A stretch of DNA of 64,000 bases from Aliihoeflea aestuarii. GTDB lineage: Bacteria > Pseudomonadota > Alphaproteobacteria > Rhizobiales > Rhizobiaceae. Shown in pieces: positions 34,977-46,139 of the stretch. Under the pieces are notes generated by a model. That model saw only the letters and a program-made list of their open reading frames with translations. It searched no databases and had not been told where the DNA came from. The stretch covers positions 62,001 through 126,000 of the forward strand of contig NZ_JAAAMK010000005.1 in the NCBI RefSeq assembly GCF_024105665.1, written 5' to 3'. Made by a program: the position numbers and the translations under genes. Each line of letters begins with the position of its first letter. The first letter of the stretch is position 1.

Positions 34977-35822
34977 ATGGCTTTGTCCGTTGCCGTTTTG
35001 GGCTCCGGGGGCAAGATGGGCTTTCGCGTGACACGCAAGCTCGTTGATGCCGGTTACGATGTTCGCGCGGTGGAAATCGGTGAGGCCGGCCGACAGCGCC
35101 TCGCGGAAGCGGGCCTGAGCGCCATTGGCGCCGAAGAGGGCGTGAAGGACGCGCGGGTGGTGGTCATGGCCTTGCCCGACAATGTCATCGGCAAGGTTGC
35201 CTCTGAAATCTCCGCGCATCTTGCGCCGGGCACCATGCTTCTGATCCTGGATGCCGCCGCCCCCTACGCCGACGACCTTCCCAAGGACCGGCCGGATCTG
35301 ACCTATTTCGTGGGACACCCATGCCATCCGCCGCTCTTCAACGATGAAACGGAGTGGGATGCGCGTCGTGATTATCATGGCGGCATCGCGCGGCAATCGA
35401 TCGTCTGTGCGCTGATGCAGGGACCGGAGGAGCATTACGCGATCGGCGAGGAAATTTGCCGCGCCATGTGGAGCCCCATCATCAATGCCTACCGCATCTC
35501 CGTCGAGCAGCTTGCAATCCTGGAACCCGGCCTGTCGGAAATGATCGCCATGCCGTTCGTGGACACGATGGTCGAGGCCGTCGACGAATGCGAGAAGAAA
35601 TACGGCATTCCGCGGGAAGCGGCGCTCGACTTCCTGATCGGCCATCTCAATGTCGAGATCGCCATGTGGTTTGGTTATTCGCCCAAGGTTCCGTCCGATG
35701 CCGCGCTGCGGCTGATGCGGTTCGCGAAAAGCGTCGTCGTCCAGCCCGAATGGCGCGAGGCGCTCTCCCCGGCAAAGGTCAAGGAAGCATCCGAACTGAT
35801 CGTCTACGGCAAGGGCGCATGA
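34977..35822 (+). CDS. D-apionate oxidoisomerase-like protein, paralogue 2
   Basis: 281 residues. AVLGSGGKMGFRVTRKL opens the NAD-binding domain; the same family motifs as the first paralogue follow: GHPCHPPLFNDE, ALMQGPEEHY, VEQLAILEPGLSE. The C-terminal helical domain is present. It is coupled to the TIM-barrel gene 4 bp downstream and divergent from the TRAP operon. Two ApnO-type enzymes in one cluster suggest either gene dosage or different branched sugar acids. Ribosome site GGGAGG. Family firm, substrate open. Confidence 0.85.
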   Translation: MALSVAVLGSGGKMGFRVTRKLVDAGYDVRAVEIGEAGRQRLAEAGLSAIGAEEGVKDARVVVMALPDNVIGKVASEISAHLAPGTMLLILDAAAPYADDLPKDRPDLTYFVGHPCHPPLFNDETEWDARRDYHGGIARQSIVCALMQGPEEHYAIGEEICRAMWSPIINAYRISVEQLAILEPGLSEMIAMPFVDTMVEAVDECEKKYGIPREAALDFLIGHLNVEIAMWFGYSPKVPSDAALRLMRFAKSVVVQPEWREALSPAKVKEASELIVYGKGA

Positions 35823-35826
35823 TCCG

Positions 35827-36681
35827 ATGACGCGTGTCGTCTCGCTGTCGACCGTCCTCTTTGACGGTTATCCGATGGAGCAGGCGGTGGAGGAGACCGC
35901 GCGGGCGGGATATTCATATATCGAGCCAGCCTATATCCAGGGCTATCTCGATTTCGACGAAACGGCTTTTTCTCCTGAAGAGGCTCGTGTTCTGCGCCGG
36001 CAGGCGGAGGGCTCGAGACTTCGGGTCCATTCGGTATCGGCGCATATGGACCTGTCATTGCCAAGCGCCGAAGCGATGTTGCGCCGGCGGGTAAACTTCG
36101 CTGCCGAGCTGGGCGCAAGCTGCCTTACCACCAATGCCGGTCCGGCAGCACGCGGCGACACGGTCATCCGCACGCTGAATGCCGTTGCGAAGGATTGCGA
36201 GAGTTCGCAGATCGTCATCGGGCTGGAAAATCCCGGTCACGGCAGCGGGGATCTGCTTGGCGACGGCGCAGCAGGCGCTGATTTCATGCGGCGGCTGGAT
36301 CGTGCGCATGTTCGGCTGAACTACGATGCGGCAAACGTATTCACCTATAGCCAGGAAACCAGACGGCCTGAAAACGACGTCGAATTCGCCCTGCCGTGGC
36401 TGGTCGGAGTCCACCTCAAGGATGTTGCAAGTGTCGGCGTGAACTGGTGTTTCAAGGCTCTCGGCGAAGGGCAAATAGCGAATGGAGCAATCATCGCCCG
36501 ACTGCCGCTGGAAATTCCCTTGACGATCGAACTGCCTCTGCGGCTTGCGCGTCTACGAAGAAGCAATCCTTCCCGGCAGGCTCAGCCCCTGGCCATCCCG
36601 GAGCTTCGTGCCGCATCGGTGCAGTCTCTGGCATTCGTGAAAGCTGCGCTCGGCAAAGAGGCCAGCGCGCCACGATCCTGA
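35827..36681 (+). CDS. TIM-barrel isomerase/epimerase-like protein, OiaC candidate
   Basis: 284 residues, xylose-isomerase-like TIM barrel (AP_endonuc_2). Metal-site segments: YIEPAYIQ near 32, VHSVSAHMD near 64, IGLENPGHG (Glu near 137), RLNYDAANV (Asp near 165), GVHLKDV (His near 197) and IELPLRL near 237. Published clusters contain 3-oxo-isoapionate decarboxylase (OiaC) of this fold, giving L-erythrulose and CO2. Its place directly after an oxidoisomerase paralogue supports that, but the symbol is not assigned because the fold covers many epimerases. No erythrulose kinase gene is seen nearby. Confidence 0.75.
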   Translation: MTRVVSLSTVLFDGYPMEQAVEETARAGYSYIEPAYIQGYLDFDETAFSPEEARVLRRQAEGSRLRVHSVSAHMDLSLPSAEAMLRRRVNFAAELGASCLTTNAGPAARGDTVIRTLNAVAKDCESSQIVIGLENPGHGSGDLLGDGAAGADFMRRLDRAHVRLNYDAANVFTYSQETRRPENDVEFALPWLVGVHLKDVASVGVNWCFKALGEGQIANGAIIARLPLEIPLTIELPLRLARLRRSNPSRQAQPLAIPELRAASVQSLAFVKAALGKEASAPRS

Positions 36682-36756
36682 CAGGCGGTCGAATGCCAAT
36701 GATTGAGGTACGTCAAAGCGCTCGCCACTGAATTTTTCGCATGCTACGGTTTGTGA

Positions 36757-36852
36757 ACCGAGGGGTGTCCCGCAAGGGGCTGAGATATTGCTGGCCGATC
36801 GGCAGCGCAGTGACCCTTTGAACCTGATCCGGATCATGCCGGCGAAGGGACG
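36757..36852 (+). ncRNA. TPP riboswitch upstream of thiD
   Basis: Classic THI element: GGGGTGTCC near 36762, GGGGCTGAGAT (36776-36786), a variable stem around 36790-36806, then GTGACCCTTTGAACCTGATC (36810-36829) and the closing CCGGCGAAGGGA. Ends about 47 nt before the thiD start, so it can control thiD translation or termination in response to thiamine pyrophosphate. Confidence 0.95.
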
Positions 36853-36898
36853 GGTAGCTGCCTCGATCCTTTTGCCGGCCTCGCGAAAGAGGCCGAAA

Positions 36899-37702
36899 AT
36901 GCAAAAATCCCCGCCCAATGTGCTCACCATCGCCGGCACGGATCCGACAGGCGGCGCGGGCATTCAGGCCGATATCAAGACCTTCAGCGCCATGGGCGCC
37001 TATGCGATGTCCGTGGTGACGGCCGTCGTCGCGCAGAACACGCAAGGAGTGCGCGCATTCGTGGCACTCGAACCAGAATTCGTCGCCGCGCAGATCGATG
37101 CCGTCTTCGAGGATGTGCGCGTCGATGCGGTGAAGATCGGGATGGTCGCCAATGCGGCGATCGCTCGCGCCATCGCCGAGCGTCTGCGCCACCATGGGGC
37201 GCGCAATATCGTGCTCGACCCGGTCATGGTCGCCAAGAGCGGCGATCATCTGCTCGCGCCCGAAGCGGTGTCGGCCGTGCGGGACGTGCTGGTGCCCTTG
37301 TCAGATGTCATCACGCCCAATCTGCCGGAAGCCGGTGTGCTGCTCGGCATCGAACCGGACTGGTCGCTCCATGAGATGCGACGGCAGGTCGGCAATCTGC
37401 ATGCGCTCGGGCCTCGCTTCGTGCTACTCAAGGGCGGCCATGCCGGCGGCGAGACTAGCGTCGATCTCCTGTATTCGGGCGAAGCGAGCGTGGAACTTTC
37501 CGCACCGCGGATCGCGACGAATAACGATCACGGCACCGGCTGCACCTTATCGGCGGCGATCGCTGCGCTTCTGCCATCATGCGAAGTCGAGCAGGCGGTA
37601 CGGCAGGCGAAGGACTATCTGCAAGGCGCGCTTGCCGCTGCCGACCGTCTCGATGTCGGCCACGGACACGGACCGCTTCACCATTTTCATCGTCAGTGGT
37701 GA
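36899..37702 (+). CDS. thiD: Hydroxymethylpyrimidine/phosphomethylpyrimidine kinase
   Basis: 267 residues from ATG 36899, after AGAGG; a longer upstream frame overlaps the riboswitch and is rejected. Ribokinase fold with VLTIAGTDPTGGAGIQADIKTF (residues 8-29), DPVMVAKSGDHLL, TPNLPEA, LLKGGH and NNDHGTGCTLSAAIAA (anion hole and catalytic Asp). Phosphorylates HMP and HMP-P for thiamine. Its 3' end overlaps the convergent thiE by 10 bp. Confidence 0.95.
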   Translation: MQKSPPNVLTIAGTDPTGGAGIQADIKTFSAMGAYAMSVVTAVVAQNTQGVRAFVALEPEFVAAQIDAVFEDVRVDAVKIGMVANAAIARAIAERLRHHGARNIVLDPVMVAKSGDHLLAPEAVSAVRDVLVPLSDVITPNLPEAGVLLGIEPDWSLHEMRRQVGNLHALGPRFVLLKGGHAGGETSVDLLYSGEASVELSAPRIATNNDHGTGCTLSAAIAALLPSCEVEQAVRQAKDYLQGALAAADRLDVGHGHGPLHHFHRQW

Positions 37703-38304
37703 CGCCATTTCTCCGTCGCCGCGATCCATTCGCGCGTGCGCGCCTCGGGATCGGCGTTAAGCGTGATGTCGGTGACGACGGCGGCGCTATCCGCGCCGTT
37801 TTCGAACACACCCGGAAGGCGCTCGGGATTGAGGCCGCCGATGGCGACGAGGGGGAGGTCGCCGATCCGATCGCGCCATGATGCCAGGCGCGCCGGTCCC
37901 TGCGGTTTCCATTTCATCTTCTTCAAAATGGTCGGGTAGATGGGGCCGAGCGCGACATAGTCTGGTTCTGCGGCAAGCGCAGCGTCGAGTTCCGCGCTGT
38001 CATGGGAAGACACGCCGAGTCTGATGCCGGTGCTGGCGATTGCCGCGCGGTCGGCATGGCCAAGATCTTCCTGACCCAGATGGACGAAGTCGCATCCTTC
38101 CTCGATGGCCAGTTTCCAATAGTCGTTGACGACAAGGGTGCAGCCGTGGCGTTCGCAGACCGCTTTCGCCGACCGGATTTCGCGGCGGAGCGTCGCCTCG
38201 TCGGCGTCCTTGATACGAAGCTGGACAAGCTTCACGCCAAGCGGGACGAGCCGCGCGATCCAGTCGGCACTGTCGACGATGAGATAGAACGGGTCGAGCT
38301 TCAC
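37693..38304 (-). CDS. thiE: Thiamine phosphate synthase
   Basis: 203 residues starting at GTG 38304, which overlaps the thiG stop as GTGA; the frame is open further upstream but that part is thiG in another frame. TIM barrel with [15 protein letters not shown] near 70, [20 protein letters not shown] near 130 and [11 protein letters not shown]. Joins HMP-PP and thiazole phosphate. Last gene of the thiCOSGE operon. Confidence 0.92.
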   Translation of the reverse strand: MKLDPFYLIVDSADWIARLVPLGVKLVQLRIKDADEATLRREIRSAKAVCERHGCTLVVNDYWKLAIEEGCDFVHLGQEDLGHADRAAIASTGIRLGVSSHDSAELDAALAAEPDYVALGPIYPTILKKMKWKPQGPARLASWRDRIGDLPLVAIGGLNPERLPGVFENGADSAAVVTDITLNADPEARTREWIAATEKWRHH

Positions 38305-39074
38305 GAGAACACCGCCTTTCCGATCACGGGCGTCGAGGGAACCGCCATGTCGCGCGGCTCCAGAAGGCCGGCGGAGAAACCTGCCCGGCCGGCCTCCACG
38401 GCATCGGCGAAGGCGCCGGCCATGGCAATTGGATCGCCGGCATTGGCGACCGCCGTGTTGAGAAGGACCGCGTCGTAGCCGAGTTCCATGACCGCGGCCG
38501 CGTGCGATGGGCGGCCGAGCCCCGCATCGACGATCAGCGGCGTGTCGGGAAAGTGCGCGCGCATGGCGCGCAAGGCGGCCAGGTTGACCGGTCCCATGGC
38601 CGAGCCGATCGGCGCGCACCATGGCATCAACACCTTGCACCCGGCCTCGACCAGACGCTCGGCGACGACGAGGTCGTCGGTCGTGTAGGGAAAGACCTCG
38701 AAGCCCTCATCGCTCAGGATGCGTGCGGCGTTCACCAGTTCGAAAACGTCCGGCTGGAGCGTGTCGTGGTGACCGATCACCTCCAGTTTTATCCAGTCGG
38801 TCCCGAAGATTTCGCGCGCCATCTGCGCGGTCGTGACGGCCTCCTTGGCGCTGTGGCAGCCGGCCGTATTGGGCAGGATTCGTACGTTGAGCGCGGAAAT
38901 CAGTTCGAGAAACGAACCACCCGCCTTGCCGCCCGCGCTTTCGCGGCGCAGCGAGACGGTCACGATATCCGTACGCGACGCGCGCACCGCCTCGCCGAGC
39001 ACTTTTGGCGAAGGATAGCGCGCAGTGCCCAGAAGCAGGCGCGATGTGATTTCGACGCCGTAGAGATCGAGCAT
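38301..39074 (-). CDS. thiG: Thiazole synthase
   Basis: 257 residues: [18 protein letters not shown] at the N-terminus, [14 protein letters not shown] near 80, the Schiff-base lysine in [10 protein letters not shown] near 105, [12 protein letters not shown] and the [12 protein letters not shown] phosphate loop near 185. Makes the thiazole ring with ThiS thiocarboxylate and the glycine-derived imine from ThiO. 2 bp after thiS, overlaps thiE. Confidence 0.95.
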   Translation of the reverse strand: MLDLYGVEITSRLLLGTARYPSPKVLGEAVRASRTDIVTVSLRRESAGGKAGGSFLELISALNVRILPNTAGCHSAKEAVTTAQMAREIFGTDWIKLEVIGHHDTLQPDVFELVNAARILSDEGFEVFPYTTDDLVVAERLVEAGCKVLMPWCAPIGSAMGPVNLAALRAMRAHFPDTPLIVDAGLGRPSHAAAVMELGYDAVLLNTAVANAGDPIAMAGAFADAVEAGRAGFSAGLLEPRDMAVPSTPVIGKAVFS

Positions 39075-39076
39075 GG

Positions 39077-39277
39077 TCAGCCTCCCTGCATGGGCGAAAG
39101 GATTTCCACGCGGTCGCCATCGGCAAGCGCACAGGCGTCCCGATCCGGCCGGCGCACGATCTCGCCGTTGACGGCGGTTGCGATCCAGCTTCCTTCATAG
39201 TCGAGAAGGCCCAGAAGCGCGTCGAGTGTCGCAGCTTCCACCGCCTTTTCCTCGCCGTTGACGATGATTTTTCTCAT
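39077..39277 (-). CDS. thiS: Sulfur carrier protein ThiS
   Basis: 66 residues, ubiquitin-like, [15 protein letters not shown] at the N-terminus and ending SPMQGG; the terminal Gly-Gly is the site of thiocarboxylation. Overlaps thiO by 4 nt (ATGA). The activating ThiF is not in this window. Confidence 0.95.
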   Translation of the reverse strand: MRKIIVNGEEKAVEAATLDALLGLLDYEGSWIATAVNGEIVRRPDRDACALADGDRVEILSPMQGG

Positions 39278-40230
39278 GCGGGAACCCTTTCCAGAAGCGA
39301 CACGGCCTCCTGCGCCATTGCGGGCGCGAGCAGGAAGCCGTGGCGGTAAAAGCCGTTGACGTGGATCGCATCGCCGATGCGGACGACGCGCGGAAGATTG
39401 TCGTCGAAGGCCGGGCGCACGCCTGCACCGGTCTCGATCACGCGCGCCTCGCCGAACGAGGGGTGCAGCGCGTAGGCAGCGTTGAGCAGTTCCATCAGCG
39501 AGCGTGCCGAGATGGCGCCGCCCTCATTCGCCTCGATCATGGTGGCGCCGACCATGAAACGATGATCGGCACGCGGCACGACATAGATCGGATGGCGTGG
39601 ATGCAGGAGCCGGACGGGCCGCGAAAGGCCGATCTCGCTCGTTTGCAGATAGAGCATCTCGCCGCGCACGCCGCGCAGGCCCCGCACCGTTCCGATGGCG
39701 GCCGGACCCGTGCAGTCGAACATGGCGTCGAAGTCTTTGCCGGAAGATGTGCCTAAGCGAAAATGCACGCCGTCTTTCACCAACTGCGCGTGAAGCGCAA
39801 CGAGGGCCTTGCGCGGGTCGAGATGCGCTTCCTCGCGGAAGAACAGCGCCTTGCGGAACCGTCCAGCCAGTGCGGGCTCGAGCGCGGCGATACCTTCTTC
39901 GTCCAGCCACTCATGACCCGCCGTGCGGGCGGCGAAGCGCGTCAATTCGCCCGTATCGCGCGGCGGCGCGACGACGAGCGTTCCGTCGCGGTTGACCTGG
40001 CCGGGAAGTGCAGCCTCCCACCACTCGGCCGCCGCGCGGCCGAGCCGCGTCACGGCTTCGGGCGCGCTTTCGCCTTCGCAGAAGGGCGCGAGCATGCCGC
40101 CGGCAAGACCCGATGCACCGGCACCAGCTCTCGCGGTGCGATCGACGATCTCGACCGCATGGCCGTGCCGTCGCAATTCGAATGCAACGGTGAGCCCGGC
40201 GACGCCGGCGCCCCTGACAAGCGCGCGCAT
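39274..40230 (-). CDS. thiO: FAD-dependent glycine oxidase
   Basis: 318 residues from ATG 40230; the frame stays open upstream inside thiC and is ignored. DAO family: RGAGVAGLTVAFELRRHG dinucleotide motif (6-23), GASGLAGGMLAPFCEGES near 43, GVRPAFDDNLPRV and NGFYRHGFLLAPAMA near 290. Oxidises glycine to the imine used by ThiG, replacing ThiH. Starts 2 bp after the thiC stop. Confidence 0.93.
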   Translation of the reverse strand: MRALVRGAGVAGLTVAFELRRHGHAVEIVDRTARAGAGASGLAGGMLAPFCEGESAPEAVTRLGRAAAEWWEAALPGQVNRDGTLVVAPPRDTGELTRFAARTAGHEWLDEEGIAALEPALAGRFRKALFFREEAHLDPRKALVALHAQLVKDGVHFRLGTSSGKDFDAMFDCTGPAAIGTVRGLRGVRGEMLYLQTSEIGLSRPVRLLHPRHPIYVVPRADHRFMVGATMIEANEGGAISARSLMELLNAAYALHPSFGEARVIETGAGVRPAFDDNLPRVVRIGDAIHVNGFYRHGFLLAPAMAQEAVSLLERVPA

Positions 40231-40232
40231 GG

Positions 40233-42241
<2,009 letters not shown>

Positions 42242-42303
42242 GTGAAACCTGAGGATGCCGACAGATGCGGACGGAGTCAAATAAGAGATTGCGAAATCTT
42301 CTC

Positions 42304-44115
42304 TCAAGCCGCCGAGTAGAGCCGATCAATGTCCGCGGCGTATTTAGCCTGCACGTTCGCGCGCCGCACTTTCATCGTGGCGGTCACCTCGTCGTCGTCG
42401 TGGTCCAGCTCTTTTGTGAGCAGGTGGAAGCGGCGGATATGGGAGACCTGCGCGAGTTGCGCATTCGACGCGGAGATTTCACCGTCGATCAGGTCGCGCA
42501 CTGCCGCGTTTTCCGCCAGATTGCGGAAGTTGGTGTAGACGATCCGGTGTTCTTCCGCCCATTTTCCGACCGTTTCATAGTCGATCTGGATGAGTGCGGA
42601 CACGTATTTGCGCGCTTCGCCGATGACGATGCATTCTTTGATATAAGGGCTGCCCTTGACCGTGTTTTCGATTTCGGACGGGCTGAGATTTTTTCCGCCG
42701 GCCGTGATCATGATGTCCTTGAGGCGGTCGACGATTTTGAACTGGTCCCGTTCCATGGACACGACGTCGCCGGTGTGCAGCCAGCCGTCGCGAAGCGCGG
42801 TTCGCGTCGCCTCCTCGTTCTTGTAGTAGCCGGAAAAGACGGTATCGCCGCGCAGGATGAGTTCGCCCATTTCACCGATCCGGGCGTCGATGTTGAAAAC
42901 CGCCGGTCCGACATAGCCCGGCACCAGTTCGCCCGGCCTCTGGCCGAGCGCCACGCCGCTTGTTTCCGTCATGCCGTAGACTTCGACGAGCGGGATGCCG
43001 ATCGTGCGGAAGAAGCGGACGATGCGTGGAGAGATCGGGGCCGCGCCGGTCATCGCGACTTTGGCGCGGCGCAGCCCGATGTAATTTTGCAGCGCCCGGA
43101 ATACGAGAAGATAGCACAGCGCGAAGCGCAGCTTTTGCGCAGGCGTGCGTTCGACATTCGGGGTTTCGGCGAAGGGTTCGCAGCCTTCATAGGCCCAGTC
43201 GAAAAGGCGGCGGCGCAGTCCGCCCGCCTCCAGCATGCGCACATAGATCGACGAGTGGAGCTTTTCCCAGATGCGCGGCACACCAAGGAACATGGTCGGC
43301 GCGACCTCGCGCAGGTCTTCCTGAACGGTGCGGATGGATTCGCCGAAATTGATCTGCGATCCAAGATAGATCGGCGCCATTACCGTGGTCATCTGCTCGG
43401 CCACATGACAAAGCGGCAGATAGGACAAATGCGTCACGTCAGGCGTCAGGCCAAGCCGTTCGCGCACGGCCACCGCCTGCGCGCGAAGATTGCCGTAGGT
43501 CAGCATCGCTCCCTTCGGCTTGCCCGTCGAACCGGACGTGTAGATCATCAGCGCGACATCCGGGAGGGTTTGCTGCGCCAGAACCTCATCGATCAGCGAG
43601 GGATGTTCCCTTGCATGCGCGGCGCCTTCGCGTTCCAGATGCGCGAAAGCGACCACAAGGTCTTTGGGATAATTGCGCATACCCTTCGTCTCGACGACGA
43701 CGATGCGCCGCAGCCGCGGAAGCTGCGCCTTTACTTCGATGACCTTGTCGACCTGCTCCTGGTCTTCACACACGATGATCTCGGCATCGGAATGCTCCAG
43801 AACGTAGGCGACCTCGTTGGCGGGGCTCGTCGGATAGACGCCGATCGTCACCGCGCCGAAGAGGCCGGCGCCGAGCTGCGACAGAACCCATTCGATCCGG
43901 TTTTCCGAAAGGATCGCGACGTGTCCGCCCTGCGAAAGCCCGAGCGTGCGAAATCCGTGGCCGACATTGGCGGATCGCTCGTAATAGCCAGCCCAGTCGA
44001 CCGCGTTCCAGATGCCGAAATCCTTCTGGCGCGCGGCGATGCGCGACGGCGTTCTGACGGCGTGGTCGCGCAACATCTGCGGGAGGGTCAATTCGGGAAA
44101 GTCGGGCTGCGCCAT
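42304..44115 (-). CDS. Long-chain/aryl acyl-CoA ligase (AMP-binding)
   Basis: About 603 residues; ATG 44115 (GAGG 8 nt upstream) preferred over GTG 44127, which overlaps the livF stop. ANL superfamily: P-loop MIYTSGSTGKPKGAM (near 185), VEVYGMTETSG near 335, GWLHTGD near 420, and the core ITAGGKNLSPSEIE near 445. It activates an acid to its CoA thioester. Ligases of this FadD15-like group are often coupled to liv-type transporters in alphaproteobacteria and linked to aromatic or fatty acid use. Substrate unknown. Confidence 0.9.
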   Translation of the reverse strand: MAQPDFPELTLPQMLRDHAVRTPSRIAARQKDFGIWNAVDWAGYYERSANVGHGFRTLGLSQGGHVAILSENRIEWVLSQLGAGLFGAVTIGVYPTSPANEVAYVLEHSDAEIIVCEDQEQVDKVIEVKAQLPRLRRIVVVETKGMRNYPKDLVVAFAHLEREGAAHAREHPSLIDEVLAQQTLPDVALMIYTSGSTGKPKGAMLTYGNLRAQAVAVRERLGLTPDVTHLSYLPLCHVAEQMTTVMAPIYLGSQINFGESIRTVQEDLREVAPTMFLGVPRIWEKLHSSIYVRMLEAGGLRRRLFDWAYEGCEPFAETPNVERTPAQKLRFALCYLLVFRALQNYIGLRRAKVAMTGAAPISPRIVRFFRTIGIPLVEVYGMTETSGVALGQRPGELVPGYVGPAVFNIDARIGEMGELILRGDTVFSGYYKNEEATRTALRDGWLHTGDVVSMERDQFKIVDRLKDIMITAGGKNLSPSEIENTVKGSPYIKECIVIGEARKYVSALIQIDYETVGKWAEEHRIVYTNFRNLAENAAVRDLIDGEISASNAQLAQVSHIRRFHLLTKELDHDDDEVTATMKVRRANVQAKYAADIDRLYSAA

Positions 44116-44123
44116 CACATTCC

Positions 44124-44933
44124 TCACGAAAGCCAGCGCTTGCGGCGCTTGTAGTGCTTTACATCGCGATAGCTGCGGCTCGTCTCGCCGCCAGCCATGC
44201 CGAGATAGAATTCGCGAACGTCCTGATCCTTGACGAGGCGATCGGTCGGGCCGTCGAGGACGATCTTGCCCGTCTCCATGATGTATCCGTAGTGAGCCAC
44301 GGCAAAGGCGACCGCCGCGTTCTGCTCGACGAGAAGCATGGAAACACCCGTTTCCCGATTGATGCGGGCAATGATGCCGAAAATCTCCTCGACGAGGATC
44401 GGGGAAAGCCCGAGCGAAGGTTCGTCGAGCAGGATCAGCTTGGGCTGCGCGATCAGTGCTCGGCCAATCGCCAGCATCTGCTGTTCGCCGCCCGACAGAT
44501 AGCCGGCACGCCCCGTCCGCCTTTCGTAAAGGCGCGGAAAGTAGCCATAGACGAGATCGAACGAAGTCGGCTTCACGCCCCGGCCCGACAGGGCGAAGGT
44601 TGCCGCCGTCAGGTTTTCCTCGACGGTCAGATCCTCGAAGATTCGCCGTCCTTCCATGACGTGAAAAAGCCCACGCCGCACGAGGCCGTGCGGCGTGTCG
44701 TCGGCCACCTTGCGACCGTCGAAGCCGATGGAGCCGGCGGTGACGGCACCGTTTTCCAACTCAAGGAGCCCGGAGATCGCCTTGAGCGTCGTCGATTTTC
44801 CGGCGCCGTTGGAACCAAGCAGGGTAACGACCTTGCCGCGTTCGACCGACAGCGAAAGGCCGCGAAGCACCTGGATCGTCTTGTTATAGACGACCTCGAT
44901 GTTTTCGACGGAGAGAATGGTGTCCGCGGCCAC
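44124..44933 (-). CDS. livF: Branched-chain-type ABC transporter ATPase (LivF)
   Basis: 269 residues from GTG 44933 (AGGAG upstream, overlapping the end of the binding-protein gene). Walker A LLGSNGAGKST, signature LSGGEQQML, Walker B LILLDEPSLGLSP, and LVEQNAAVAFAVA H-loop region. The C-terminal 25 residues extend beyond the usual LivF end. Partner of LivG in a HAAT-family importer. Confidence 0.92.
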   Translation of the reverse strand: MAADTILSVENIEVVYNKTIQVLRGLSLSVERGKVVTLLGSNGAGKSTTLKAISGLLELENGAVTAGSIGFDGRKVADDTPHGLVRRGLFHVMEGRRIFEDLTVEENLTAATFALSGRGVKPTSFDLVYGYFPRLYERRTGRAGYLSGGEQQMLAIGRALIAQPKLILLDEPSLGLSPILVEEIFGIIARINRETGVSMLLVEQNAAVAFAVAHYGYIMETGKIVLDGPTDRLVKDQDVREFYLGMAGGETSRSYRDVKHYKRRKRWLS

Positions 44934-44938
44934 GCGAC

Positions 44939-46117
44939 CTACTCCTGAACGTTGATCCAGTCCGAAACCGCTTCCATGCGTTGTTCTGCGGCGTCGTACT
45001 GGTAGATGCGGCCGACGGGCACCGTGTTGCCCGGCACCGAAATGGGAACGCCGACGATGCCGCCGGTGTCGAAATCCTCGATCGAGTTCAGCGCCTTCTT
45101 CATGTTGTCGGCCGTCAGTTCCTCGCCCGCTTCGAGCGTGCGCTTGACCGATTCCGTCATCAGCATCGCCGTCAGGAAACCCTGCATATAGCCGGTTGCC
45201 TGATAGTCCGGGCGCATCTGGCGAATGCGCTCAAGCATCGGCGCTTCCTCTTCGTCGTAGTAGTAGCGGTAGGGCATCACGCCCATGAAACCGTCCGCCG
45301 CATCGCCCACATCGGCCCAAAGGCTGGAATCCATCGACCAGAACGTGCCCATGAATTTCGTTTCGAGACCGAGTTGCTTGGCCTGCGTCATGAACTCGGG
45401 CAGCGGCGCCAGCACGTAGCCGTGGAAGATGGTGTAGTCGGGCTGGGCACGGCGCAGCTTGAGCACCTCCGTGGAAACGTCAACGGCCCCCGGCGGCGTG
45501 ATAATCTGCTCGACGACTTCCAGACCGAGCTCCTGCGCGCGCGCGGTCGAGGACTCGATCGGATCGCGGCCGAACTCGGTATCGGAATTGACGAAGACGA
45601 GCTTTGCGCCCGGCGTCTCCTGCGCGATGTATTCGAGCAGGATCGAATACATCTCGGTGTAATCGGGTCCGGCGATGAACTGGTTGGAAAAGTTCTCCGG
45701 ATCGTTGATCTCGGTCGCGAAGGACGCTCCCGCCATCATGATGTCGCCGCGCCGCTCGAGTTCCGGATTGATGGTGCGCGAGAAGCCGGTGGAATCGCCG
45801 TAATAGAGACGGATGTTCGGGTTCTGGCTGGTCAGCTTGTTGAACACGGCGACCGACTGATCGACCTGATAGCCGGTATCCTCATAGGCAAGGCGGACCT
45901 GACGACCGTCGATGCCGCCTTCCTCGTTGACGATTTTCAGATAGTCCTGAATGCCGGCCTCGATGGCGACGCCGGCAAAGGCGAAGACACCCGTCAGCGG
46001 GATCGATCCGCCGATGACGATCTCGTCGTCACCTTGCGCGAATGCAGGCTGCGCGGCGAACAGGGCGGATGACGCGGCCAGCGCCATGAAAATCCTCTTG
46101 GTGATTCCCGACTTCAT
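44939..46117 (-). CDS. Branched-chain-type ABC substrate-binding protein
   Basis: 392 residues from ATG 46117 (GGAGGAG upstream). Signal peptide KRIFMALAASSALFAAQPAFA, cleavage before QGDDE. Type-1 periplasmic domain: IVIGGSIPLTGVFAFAGVAIEAG, VRLAYEDTGYQVDQSVAVFNKL and TEMYSILLEYIAQ. Binds amino acids, amides or aromatic acids in this family; the CoA ligase in the operon favours an organic acid. Located between livM and livF. Confidence 0.92.
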   Translation of the reverse strand: MKSGITKRIFMALAASSALFAAQPAFAQGDDEIVIGGSIPLTGVFAFAGVAIEAGIQDYLKIVNEEGGIDGRQVRLAYEDTGYQVDQSVAVFNKLTSQNPNIRLYYGDSTGFSRTINPELERRGDIMMAGASFATEINDPENFSNQFIAGPDYTEMYSILLEYIAQETPGAKLVFVNSDTEFGRDPIESSTARAQELGLEVVEQIITPPGAVDVSTEVLKLRRAQPDYTIFHGYVLAPLPEFMTQAKQLGLETKFMGTFWSMDSSLWADVGDAADGFMGVMPYRYYYDEEEAPMLERIRQMRPDYQATGYMQGFLTAMLMTESVKRTLEAGEELTADNMKKALNSIEDFDTGGIVGVPISVPGNTVPVGRIYQYDAAEQRMEAVSDWINVQE

Positions 46118-46139
46118 ATTCTCCTCCACGAGTTCGGGT

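Noticed and set aside
42265-44154. 629-codon plus-strand frame opposite the acyl-CoA ligase
   Set aside because: Antisense shadow; the minus strand contains all ANL motifs.
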